From contig NZ_NFLN01000008.1 in NCBI RefSeq assembly GCF_002160955.1, forward strand, positions 1 to 64,000: a DNA stretch of 64,000 nt, written 5' to 3'. Of the stretch, positions 42,547-50,545 are shown in pieces. The number at the start of each line of letters is the position of its first letter. Position 1 is the stretch's first letter. The stretch comes from Gemmiger sp. An120. Its GTDB lineage: Bacteria; Bacillota; Clostridia; Oscillospirales; Ruminococcaceae. The position numbers and the translations under genes were made by a program. Below the pieces are notes generated by a model, which saw only the letters and a program-made list of their open reading frames with translations, did no database searches and had not been told where the DNA came from.

Positions 42547-43446
42547 ATGGCAAAAGTGGGATTTATTGGATTGGGCATTATGGGCCGGCCCATGGCGCAC
42601 AATCTGCTGAAGGCCGGGGCAGAGCTGATGGTGAACGACACCCAGCCCGCTGCGGTGGAAGAGCTGGTGGCGGCAGGGGCCGAGAGCGGCAGTTATGCCG
42701 AGATCGGGCGCTGCTGTGACGTTGTGATCACCATTCTTCCCAGCGGCCCTATCGTGCAGCAGGTGCTGTTTGGGCCGGGCGGCGTGAGCGAGGGCCTGAG
42801 CGAGGGTAAGCTGGTCTGCGACATGTCCAGCGTCACCCCGGTGGAGAGCCGCCTGTGCGCCGAAAAGCTGGCCGCACAGGGCGTAGGCTTTGTGGACGCG
42901 CCGGTATCCGGCGGAGAGCCGGGGGCCAAGGCCGGCACCCTGGCCATCATGTGCGGCGGCAAACCGGAGGACTTCGCCCGGATGGAGCCCTATTTCGCCG
43001 CTGTGGGTTCCAGCTGGCTGCTGATCGGCCCCTCGGGCAGCGGCAGCGTGACCAAACTGGCCAACCAGATTATTGTGAACCTGAACATCACCGCCGTATC
43101 CGAAGCGCTGGTGCTGGCAGCCAAGGCGGGCGCCGATCCGATGAAGGTGTACAAGGCCATCCGGGGCGGGCTGGCCGGCAGCGCGGTGCTGGACGCCAAA
43201 GCCCCTATGATGTGCGCTCGGAATTTTGTGCCCGGCGGCAAGATCAGCATCAACCACAAGGATATCAAGAACGTGCTGGCCACCGCCCATGAGTTGGACG
43301 TACCCCTGCCCTTTACGGCCCAGCTGTTCGAGATGCAGCAGGCACTCAAGGCCAGCGGCCATTTCAACGACGACCACGCCGGCTATGTGCAGTATTTTGA
43401 AGCCCTGGCCGGGGTGGAGGTAAAAAGCGGGGAAACGGAGGAATAA
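42547..43446 (+). CDS. NAD(P)-dependent beta-hydroxyacid dehydrogenase
   Basis: 299 residues of the 3-hydroxyisobutyrate/tartronate-semialdehyde dehydrogenase family. Seen are the N-terminal Rossmann motif VGFIGLGIMGRPMAHNL, the substrate-binding DAPVSGGEPGAKAGTL and the catalytic Lys170 in GSVTKLANQ. An Asp after the second strand (VNDTQ) weakly favours NAD over NADP. Family members include GarR (tartronate semialdehyde) and LtnD (L-threonate). The four-carbon sugar-acid kinase gene 3 bases downstream points to an LtnD-like role. Confidence 0.88.
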   Translation: MAKVGFIGLGIMGRPMAHNLLKAGAELMVNDTQPAAVEELVAAGAESGSYAEIGRCCDVVITILPSGPIVQQVLFGPGGVSEGLSEGKLVCDMSSVTPVESRLCAEKLAAQGVGFVDAPVSGGEPGAKAGTLAIMCGGKPEDFARMEPYFAAVGSSWLLIGPSGSGSVTKLANQIIVNLNITAVSEALVLAAKAGADPMKVYKAIRGGLAGSAVLDAKAPMMCARNFVPGGKISINHKDIKNVLATAHELDVPLPFTAQLFEMQQALKASGHFNDDHAGYVQYFEALAGVEVKSGETEE

Positions 43447-43449
43447 ATC

Positions 43450-44889
43450 ATGCGGGAAAGCGAAGCGCTGAGCACACAGGTATTGACGCGCTGGCCCGCA
43501 CCGGATGAGCGGGCGGTAGACGAGGCGCTGGCCCGGGAACTGGCCGCCAGTACCCGCAAGGTTGTGGTGCTGGACGATGACCCCACCGGCGTACAGACAG
43601 TACACGACGTGCCGGTGTTCACGAACTGGGAGCCGGAAACCATCCGGGAAGCCTTCGATGATCCGGGCCGGATGTTCTTTGTGCTGACCAATTCCCGGGG
43701 CATGACCGCCGCGCAGACCGAGCGGGAACATATCCGAATGGCCCGCGCCATCCATGACGCGGCCGCGGCCGCCGGGCGGGACTATATCCTGATCAGCCGC
43801 AGCGACTCCACCCTGCGGGGGCATTATCCGCTGGAGACCGAAACGCTGCGCCGCACACTGGAAGAACTGGGCGAGCCCGCCTTTGACGGCGAGGTGATCT
43901 ATCCGTTCTTCCGGGAAGGCGGCCGGTACACCATCGGCAACACCCACTATGTACAGGAAGGGGATCGGCTGACCCCTGCCGGGCAGACCGAGTTTGCCCG
44001 GGACAAAAGTTTCGGCTATACCGCCTCCGACCTGACCGAATGGTGTCGGGAAAAGAGCGGCGGCCGGGTGGATCCGGCCTCGGTAACCTGCATCTCGCTG
44101 GAAGATCTGCGCGCGGCCCGCTACGACGTGATCGAACAGCAGCTGATGGCGGTACAGGATTTCGGCAAGGTGATCGTAAACAGCATCGACTATGTGGACG
44201 TAAAGGTGTTTGCGGTGGCGTTCCTGCGGGCGGCGGCCCGGGGCAAGCGGTTCTTGTTCCGCAGCGCCGCCGCCGTGACCAAGGTGCTGGGCGGCGTACC
44301 CGACCGGTCCCTGCTCACCCACGAGGATCTGGTGCCGCCGGGCTGCACCGCCGGCGGGATTGTGCTGATCGGTTCCCATGTAAACAAGACCACCCGCCAG
44401 ATGGAACAGCTGCGGCAAAGCGCCCTGCCGCTGGAATTCATCCAGTTTGACCAGCATCTGGTGCTGGTGGAAGGCGGCCTGGAGGGCGAGGCAGCCCGGG
44501 TATCGGCACTGGCGGACCAGGCGATCCGCGAAGGCCGCAGCGTAGTGGTCTACACCCGGCGTGATCGGCTGGATCTGGATACCGACGACGCCGACCGGCA
44601 GCTGGAGATTTCGGTGAAAATCTCGGACGCGGTGACCAGCGTGATCGCCCGGCTGAGCGTGCAGCCCCGGTTCATCATCGCCAAGGGTGGTATCACCTCC
44701 AGCGACGTGGGCACTAAGGCGCTGCGGGTACGCAAGGCCATGGTCATGGGGCAGATCGCCCCCGGCATCCCGGTCTGGATGACCGGCCCGGAAAGCAAGT
44801 TCCCCGGCATGCCCTATGTGATCTTCCCCGGCAACGTGGGTGCCGACGATACCCTGCGCCGGGCCGTGGAGATCCTGACCGGGCCGTAA
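43450..44889 (+). CDS. Four-carbon acid sugar kinase family protein
   Basis: 479 residues, the full length of the former DUF1537 family (OtnK, DtnK), which phosphorylates 3-oxo-tetronate or D-threonate with ATP. N-terminal substrate domain: VVVLDDDPTGVQTVHDVPV and ISRSDSTLRGHYPLE. C-terminal nucleotide domain: FIIAKGGITSSDVGTKAL and the last VIFPGNVGADDTL. The first ~35 residues are an extra stretch before the conserved core. It follows the dehydrogenase gene by 3 bases. No gene for the usual next enzyme (OtnC aldolase/decarboxylase or PdxA2) is present. Confidence 0.9.
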   Translation: MRESEALSTQVLTRWPAPDERAVDEALARELAASTRKVVVLDDDPTGVQTVHDVPVFTNWEPETIREAFDDPGRMFFVLTNSRGMTAAQTEREHIRMARAIHDAAAAAGRDYILISRSDSTLRGHYPLETETLRRTLEELGEPAFDGEVIYPFFREGGRYTIGNTHYVQEGDRLTPAGQTEFARDKSFGYTASDLTEWCREKSGGRVDPASVTCISLEDLRAARYDVIEQQLMAVQDFGKVIVNSIDYVDVKVFAVAFLRAAARGKRFLFRSAAAVTKVLGGVPDRSLLTHEDLVPPGCTAGGIVLIGSHVNKTTRQMEQLRQSALPLEFIQFDQHLVLVEGGLEGEAARVSALADQAIREGRSVVVYTRRDRLDLDTDDADRQLEISVKISDAVTSVIARLSVQPRFIIAKGGITSSDVGTKALRVRKAMVMGQIAPGIPVWMTGPESKFPGMPYVIFPGNVGADDTLRRAVEILTGP

Positions 44890-44942
44890 CAATATTTTTC
44901 TGTGTATCGTATAAAGAGTGAGTGATCATGAAAGGAGCCACC

Positions 44943-46910
44943 ATGAATAAGAAATACCGCCCGATGGCGTGGATCGCCCTGGCCCTGGTGCTCATCCTGG
45001 TAAGCTGCATCGGCGCCGGCCTGATCCAGACCGATTTCGGCAACGTGACCATTACCGACGTACGTATCCCCATGCCGGACGGCGAGACCCTGCGGGTGCT
45101 GGTGCACCGTCCGTCCACCGCCACCCAGGACAATCCGGCCCCCTGTGTCATCACCAGCCACGGCTATCATGCCACGCTGGAGACGCAGGATATCACCTCC
45201 ATCGAGCTGGCCCGCCGGGGTTTTGTGGTCTTCAATATGGACACCTACAGCGCGGGCAGTTCCTCCGGCACCACGGTGTCCTACAATGACAGCCGCAGCT
45301 ACTATGGCCTGGGCATGCTGCAGCTGGTGGACTATGTGCACGACAACATCGACTACATTGATCCGGATCGCATCGGCATCACCGGTCACTCCACCGGCGG
45401 CCGCAACGTGGCCTTCACCCTGGACGCCTACGGCCGCAACGAGCACGGCCTGGAATATGTGGGCCAGCCGGATGACGCAAGCGATTACGAAACCAAGGTT
45501 TCCAGCGCGCTGATCCTGGCCTTCTTCCCGGACCACTACCTGCTCAACAATATGCCCAGCGGCGTGAACGTGGGCATTAACTTTGCCCGGTACGACGAAG
45601 GCGCCACCGTACAGGTGACCAAGGTGGACGGCTATCAGTGGCCGGACATGACCGTTTCGCCCGAGGCCAAGTTCTTCATCAACACCACCTCGCCCGACAC
45701 CTTCACCCTGACCGCCGAAAGCGCCATCAACCCGGACAACGGCCACAATGACGTGACCCTGTCCGGCTGGGACAACAACGAAAAGGTAGAGATCGGCAAG
45801 TACTACGGCAGCATCGACGAGGGCACCCTGCGGGTGGTGTACAACCCGAACACCTCCCACCAGTGGCAGTTCTTCTCGGCGACCAACGCCTCCATCACCA
45901 ACCAGTTCTTTATGGATACCCTGGGCGCGCCCAACCCCATCGCGGCGGACAACCAGCTCTGGTTCCTGAAAGAGGTATTCAATGCCGTCGGTCTGGCCGG
46001 GTTCTTCCTGCTGCTGATCCCCCTGGCCACCCTGCTGATGGAAACGCCCTTCTTCGCCAGCCTGGCCCGGTCTGCCGGCCCGGCCCACAGCCTGCCCGCC
46101 ACCGGCCGCGGCAAGGCGGTGATGGCAGTCAGCCTGGTGCTGCTCACCGTGATTCCCGGCCTGACGGTCATGCCCGCTTTTTCCGACATCGCCTACGGCA
46201 TGATCTTCACCAACGCCGCCACCAACAACTCCACCGACTTCTTCCCCCAGCCCGGCCCCAACGCCATTATCGTCTGGGCGGTGATCAACGCGGTGCTGGC
46301 CATTGCGATCTATGTGATCGGACGCCTGATTGCGGGCCGCGAAAAGGGCGAAAAGCTCTTTGGGGAAGGGTTGCGCATCCGCTGGGCCGACCTGGGCAAG
46401 GCTGCGCTGCTGGCCTTCCTGGTGATGGTGGCCGCCTATGGCACCGTGCTCTTTGCTGACCGGTTCTTCAAGACCGATTTCCGGTTCTGGAGCTTTGCCG
46501 TACGGGCTGCCGACGGCAACATCCTGCGCCTGTGGTGGCATTATGTGCCCTTCCTGACCGTCTTCTGGCTGGCTGCGTCCTTCATGGTCAACGTGAGCGC
46601 CCGGTATCAGGTCAAGCGCCCCTGGACCAACACCGCAATGTGTATAGCGGTAAATACCCTGGGCCTGATCGGTCTGGTGGCCATCCAGTTCATTGTGCTC
46701 TTCTCCACCGGCGTGGCGGCCTGGTATATGAACCGGGCCTGGGTCAACATCTGCCTGATCATTCCGTTCATCCCCATGATGGCCATTGGCACCGTGGTTC
46801 TGCGCAAGGCCTATGAGCGCACCGGCACCATCTGGCTGGGCGGATTCCTGATGGCGTTTGTCTCCACCCTGGTCAGCGTTTCCACCGCCAACGCGATCCT
46901 GTTCGTATAA
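44943..46910 (+). CDS. Alpha/beta-hydrolase fused to a multi-pass membrane domain
   Basis: 655 residues. An N-terminal membrane anchor (about 8-30) is followed by an alpha/beta-hydrolase domain with VITSHGYHATLE (oxyanion region) and the nucleophile Ser150 in ITGHSTGGRN; a His that could complete the triad lies in the NTSHQWQFF segment (about residue 305). From about residue 345 to the end there are eight or so membrane helices. The hydrolase part should face outside. Its substrate is unknown; the operon suggests an ester, lactone or sugar-acid conjugate. A 53-base gap separates it from the kinase gene. Confidence 0.78.
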   Translation: MNKKYRPMAWIALALVLILVSCIGAGLIQTDFGNVTITDVRIPMPDGETLRVLVHRPSTATQDNPAPCVITSHGYHATLETQDITSIELARRGFVVFNMDTYSAGSSSGTTVSYNDSRSYYGLGMLQLVDYVHDNIDYIDPDRIGITGHSTGGRNVAFTLDAYGRNEHGLEYVGQPDDASDYETKVSSALILAFFPDHYLLNNMPSGVNVGINFARYDEGATVQVTKVDGYQWPDMTVSPEAKFFINTTSPDTFTLTAESAINPDNGHNDVTLSGWDNNEKVEIGKYYGSIDEGTLRVVYNPNTSHQWQFFSATNASITNQFFMDTLGAPNPIAADNQLWFLKEVFNAVGLAGFFLLLIPLATLLMETPFFASLARSAGPAHSLPATGRGKAVMAVSLVLLTVIPGLTVMPAFSDIAYGMIFTNAATNNSTDFFPQPGPNAIIVWAVINAVLAIAIYVIGRLIAGREKGEKLFGEGLRIRWADLGKAALLAFLVMVAAYGTVLFADRFFKTDFRFWSFAVRAADGNILRLWWHYVPFLTVFWLAASFMVNVSARYQVKRPWTNTAMCIAVNTLGLIGLVAIQFIVLFSTGVAAWYMNRAWVNICLIIPFIPMMAIGTVVLRKAYERTGTIWLGGFLMAFVSTLVSVSTANAILFV

Positions 46911-46928
46911 GTAAAGGAGGCCTGTTCC

Positions 46929-47609
46929 ATGTATCTGTGCTTGTCCCATCCGCTCAATCTGCGTGACCACGCCTTTCCCGGCGCGCCGACCCTGAAACTC
47001 ACCCCCTTTGAGGTGATCGGCGAGAACGATTCTGCCTGCAATACCTGGCGGGTGGAGCTGTTCAACCATTTCGGCACCCACATGGACGGGCCCAATCATT
47101 TCAATCCCCAGGGCCGGCAGCTGTGGCAGCTGCCCCTGAGCACCTTTGTGTCGGAAGCGCCGCTGCTGCTGGATATCCCGAAAGGAGAAGGGGAGGCTGT
47201 GACCCCGGAGGATCTGCTGCCCTACGACGAGGCGCTGCAGAAGGCTGACATGCTGTTCATCCGCAGCGGCTTTGAAGCGGTGCGCGCCCAGGATAACCAG
47301 CGCTACTCCTCCCGGGGGCCCTGCGTCTCTGCCGCCGCCGCCCGGCTGATTGTGGATCGCTGGCCTCACCTGAAAGCGGTGGGGATGGACTGGATCTCCC
47401 TGTCCTCGCCGCTGAACCTGGCCGACGGCATCCGTGCCCATCAGATCATGCTGGGCCTGGACGGGGGGCAGCCGGTGCAGATCATCGAGGACGTGGCGCT
47501 GGCCCAGGTAGATCCGGCCCGGCTGGAAAAGATTTTCGTTATGCCCCTGTTTGTGGAGGGCATTGACAGCGCGCCGGTGACCATCCTGGCCTGCCTGCGG
47601 GACAACTGA
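46929..47609 (+). CDS. Cyclase-family (kynurenine-formamidase-like) metal hydrolase
   Basis: 226 residues with the family metal motif HFGTHMDGPNHF (His47, His51, Asp53, His57) and a further GMDWISLSSPLN segment. The family includes kynurenine formamidase and isatin hydrolase, which open amides or lactams; here a lactone or amide of the operon's acid could be the substrate (inference). AAAGGAGG precedes the ATG at 46929. It is the last gene of the operon, followed by a strong terminator. Confidence 0.85.
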   Translation: MYLCLSHPLNLRDHAFPGAPTLKLTPFEVIGENDSACNTWRVELFNHFGTHMDGPNHFNPQGRQLWQLPLSTFVSEAPLLLDIPKGEGEAVTPEDLLPYDEALQKADMLFIRSGFEAVRAQDNQRYSSRGPCVSAAAARLIVDRWPHLKAVGMDWISLSSPLNLADGIRAHQIMLGLDGGQPVQIIEDVALAQVDPARLEKIFVMPLFVEGIDSAPVTILACLRDN

Positions 47610-47621
47610 ATTCCTCGCGCG

Positions 47622-47658
47622 GGGCGCGGGGCCCAAGCGGCCCCGCGCCCGTTTTTTT
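47622..47658 (+). terminator. Terminator of the sugar-acid operon
   Basis: A 12-bp GC-only stem (47622-47633 with 47639-47650) with a CAAGC loop is followed by G and seven T. Confidence 0.92.
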
Positions 47659-47682
47659 GACGCAAAAGAACCGGACTCCCCC

Positions 47683-47710
47683 TTTTACTTTCCGGCAGAT
47701 CCGCTATAAT
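47683..47710 (+). promoter_or_regulatory. Promoter of the fused sulfur enzyme gene
   Basis: A perfect TATAAT at 47705-47710 has TTTTAC (47683-47688) 16 bases upstream. The leader is about 70 bases long. An in-frame ATG at 47717 lies too close to the promoter to be the start. Confidence 0.55.
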
Positions 47711-47782
47711 AAAGGCATGATCCCTGCGCCGCCGGGCAAGCCTGTCCGGCGGCTGATCCATACAACAAAAAGGAGAACGACC

Positions 47783-50371
47783 ATGAACGTACTGATTATC
47801 GGCGGTGTAGCGGCCGGCACCAAAACGGCCGCGAAGCTCAAGCGCCTGGTTCCCGATGCCCGGGTAACCATCCTGGCCAAGGACAAGGACATTTCCTACG
47901 CGGGCTGCGGCCTGCCCTACTACGTGGGCGGGGCCATCCCCAGCCGGGAACAGCTGATCGTGAACACCCCCGCCTCCTATTCGGCGCTGACCGGGGTGGA
48001 GGTGCGCACCGGCATGGAGGCCATCCGTCTGGATGCCGCCGCCCACACCGTGACCGCCCGGGATCTGAGCGACGGTTCCGAGAGCGAATTTGCCTATGAC
48101 GCCTGCGTGATCGCCACCGGCGCCTCCCCGGCGGTGCCGCCGCTGCCCGGCGTGGAGAGCCGGGGCGTATACTGCCTGCGCACCCCCGACGACGCGGAGG
48201 GCCTGCGCCGCTACGTGGAGGAGAAGCCGGTGCGCCGGGCCGTTGTGGTAGGCGGCGGCTTCATCGGCCTGGAGATTGCCGAAAACCTGATGGAGAAGAA
48301 GGTGTCGGTGACGGTGGCCGAGATGGCGGGCCAGATCATGCCCAATGTGCTGGACCCGGAGATGGCCGCCTTTGCCCGCAAACAGCTGCAGGAGGCCGGG
48401 CTGCGGGTGCTGACCGGCGTAAAGGTGGAGGAGATCCTCACCGCGGACGGCGCGGCCACCGGTGTGCGCACCGCCGCCGGAACCCTGCCCGCCGATCTGG
48501 TGGTGCTGAGCGTGGGCGTGCGCCCCAACACCGCCTGGCTGACGGACACCGGCCTGGAGATGTTCAAGGGCACCATCCTGGTGGACGAGCGGCTGCGCAC
48601 CAGCCTGCCGGACGTGTACGCCGCGGGCGACTGCGTGATGGTCAAGAACCGCATCACCGGCGAGCGCCAGTGGTCGGCCATGGGCTCCTCTGCCAACTAT
48701 GAGGGCCGCACCCTGGCCCGGGTGCTGGCGGGCGAGGCCGGGCGGTATCCCGGCGTGCTGGGCACCGGCGTGGTGAAGCTGCCGGGCGGGCTGAACGCCG
48801 CCCGCACCGGTCTGACCGAGGCCCAGGCCAAGCAGGCGGGCTACGATGTGGAGACCGCCCTGGCCGTGAGCGACGACAAGGCTCACTATTATCCCGATTC
48901 CGCCTGGTTCGTCACCAAGCTGGTGGCGGACAAGGCCACCCACAAGCTGCTGGGCGCGCAGGTGCTGGGCCCCGGCGCGGTGGACAAGATGATCGACGTG
49001 GCAGTGACCGGCATTGCCCTGAACGCCCGGCTGGAGGATCTGGACGGGCTGGATCTGGCCTACGCGCCGCCTTTCTCCACCGCCATCCATCCCTTTGTGC
49101 AGGCGGTGTATGTGCTGGGCAACAAGCTGTGCGGCGCCATGTGCAGCATGACCCCCGCCCAGTACGCCGCCGGCGAGGCCAAGGGCTGGACGGTGGTGGA
49201 CGCCAACGCCCAGCCGGTCATCCCCGGCGCCCGCTGGGTGGACCTGACCAAGGTCAACGGCCCGGTGGAGGGGCTGGACAAGGACGAAAAGCTGCTGCTG
49301 GTCTGCGCCAAGGGCCGCCGTGCCTATCTGCTGCAGCGCCGTCTGATGGCCGCGGGCTACACCAACACCCGCGTGCTGGAGGGCGCCACCTTCTTCAACG
49401 ATGTGAAGGTGGAGGGTGTCAAGACCACCGTTTCCCCCGAGGACATCACCCGGGTCAAGGCCCTGGGCTTTTTGCATGACAAGAACACCCCGGACCGCTT
49501 CAACGGCCGCGTGATCACCCGCAACGGCAAGATCACCGCCGAGGAGAGCCGGGCCATCTCGGAAGCCGCCGCCCTGTACGGCAGCGGCGCCATCACCATG
49601 ACCAGCCGCCTGACCCTGGAGATTCAGGGCGTGCCCTACTCCAACATTGAGCCGCTGCGGGAGTACCTGGCCCAGTACGGGCTGGAAACCGGCGGCACCG
49701 GCAGCAAGGTGCGGCCGGTGGTGTCCTGCAAGGGCACGACCTGCCAGTACGGCCTGATCGATACCTTTGCCCTGTCCGAGGAGATCCACGAGCGGTTCTA
49801 CCACGGCTACCACGACGTAAAGCTGCCCCACAAGTTCAAGATCGCGGTGGGCGGCTGCCCGAACAACTGCGTCAAACCCGATCTGAACGACCTGGGCATC
49901 ATCGGCCAGCGGGTACCCCAGATCGATCCGGACAAGTGCCGCGGCTGCAAGGTCTGCCAGGTGGAGCGCGCCTGCCCCATCCAGGTGGCCCAGATGAAGG
50001 ACGGCAAGATTCAGATCGACCCGGACGCCTGCAACCACTGCGGCCGCTGCGTGGGCAAGTGCCCCTTCGGCGCGCCGACCAGCGAGACCAACGGCTACAA
50101 GGTGTACGTGGGCGGCCGCTGGGGCAAGAAGGTGGCCCAGGGCCACGCGCTGGACAAGGTATTCACCAGCAAGGAAGAGGTGCTGAACGTGGTGGAGAAG
50201 GCCATCCTGCTCTTCCGCGAACAGGGCATCACCGGCGAGCGCTTTGCCGACACCATCGCCCGGCTGGGCTTTGAGTCGGTGCAGGAACAGCTGCTGAGCG
50301 ACGATCTGCTGGCCCGCAAGCAGGAAAACCTGGCGGCCCAGAAGCATCTGAAGGGCGGCGCCACCTGCTGA
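47783..50371 (+). CDS. CoA-disulfide-reductase-like / rhodanese / sulfite-reductase-like / ferredoxin fusion
   Basis: 862 residues with four parts. (1) FAD-NAD(P)H disulfide reductase, about 1-445: VLIIGGVAAGTKTAAKL, active Cys42 in SYAGCGLPYY, and NAD motif VVVGGGFIGLEIAENL. (2) Rhodanese, about 455-545, with Cys508 in VCAKGRRAY. (3) A nitrite/sulfite-reductase half-domain, about 570-700, with Cys649/Cys654 (CKGTTC) and Cys692/Cys696 (GGCPNNC), the siroheme/[4Fe-4S] pattern but CX4C rather than CX5C. (4) A two-cluster ferredoxin, about 712-765 (CRGCKVCQ...CP; CNHCGRCVGKCP), and a helical tail. It probably moves NAD(P)H electrons onto persulfide, polysulfide or sulfite in the cytosol. AAAGGAG precedes the ATG at 47783. 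It stands alone. Confidence 0.88.
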   Translation: MNVLIIGGVAAGTKTAAKLKRLVPDARVTILAKDKDISYAGCGLPYYVGGAIPSREQLIVNTPASYSALTGVEVRTGMEAIRLDAAAHTVTARDLSDGSESEFAYDACVIATGASPAVPPLPGVESRGVYCLRTPDDAEGLRRYVEEKPVRRAVVVGGGFIGLEIAENLMEKKVSVTVAEMAGQIMPNVLDPEMAAFARKQLQEAGLRVLTGVKVEEILTADGAATGVRTAAGTLPADLVVLSVGVRPNTAWLTDTGLEMFKGTILVDERLRTSLPDVYAAGDCVMVKNRITGERQWSAMGSSANYEGRTLARVLAGEAGRYPGVLGTGVVKLPGGLNAARTGLTEAQAKQAGYDVETALAVSDDKAHYYPDSAWFVTKLVADKATHKLLGAQVLGPGAVDKMIDVAVTGIALNARLEDLDGLDLAYAPPFSTAIHPFVQAVYVLGNKLCGAMCSMTPAQYAAGEAKGWTVVDANAQPVIPGARWVDLTKVNGPVEGLDKDEKLLLVCAKGRRAYLLQRRLMAAGYTNTRVLEGATFFNDVKVEGVKTTVSPEDITRVKALGFLHDKNTPDRFNGRVITRNGKITAEESRAISEAAALYGSGAITMTSRLTLEIQGVPYSNIEPLREYLAQYGLETGGTGSKVRPVVSCKGTTCQYGLIDTFALSEEIHERFYHGYHDVKLPHKFKIAVGGCPNNCVKPDLNDLGIIGQRVPQIDPDKCRGCKVCQVERACPIQVAQMKDGKIQIDPDACNHCGRCVGKCPFGAPTSETNGYKVYVGGRWGKKVAQGHALDKVFTSKEEVLNVVEKAILLFREQGITGERFADTIARLGFESVQEQLLSDDLLARKQENLAAQKHLKGGATC

Positions 50372-50388
50372 TTCCCTTGCCAACAATA

Positions 50389-50524
50389 CAAAACAGGCGT
50401 GCAGAAAAAGCTTCTCTCTTTTCTTACCGAAAGGGGAGAGGGTGTGGGAGAGGACCATCAGGGCCCTCTCCCACTTGCAATATTCTCGTTTTTTCTCCGC
50501 ACAGCGCAGAAAAAACAGGCGTGC
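50389..50524 (+). repeat. Short direct repeat and hairpins downstream of the fusion gene
   Basis: ACAAAACAGGCGTGC near 50389-50403 recurs within the terminator arm at about 50510-50524 (AAAAAACAGGCGTGC). Between them GTGGGAGAG/CTCTCCCAC forms an imperfect hairpin. The first copy may be the remains of an older terminator arm. Confidence 0.4.
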
Positions 50525-50545
50525 CGGGCGGCACGCCTGTTTTTT
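50510..50545. terminator. Bidirectional terminator between the fusion gene and cca
   Basis: A 16-bp perfect stem (50510-50525 with 50530-50545, AAAAAACAGGCGTGCC) with a GGGC loop. The A and T runs serve both strands. The right arm overlaps the cca stop codon by two bases. Confidence 0.92.

Noticed and set aside
47717-47782. Upstream in-frame ATG for the fused sulfur enzyme
   Set aside because: It is 7 bases after the -10 box, has no ribosome site and adds residues absent from flavoprotein N-termini; MNVLIIGG at 47783 follows AAAGGAG.
44814-50458. Two very long minus-strand open frames opposite the sugar-acid operon and the fusion gene
   Set aside because: They cross several genes, promoters and terminators of the plus strand and encode Gly/His/Gln-rich sequence without motifs.
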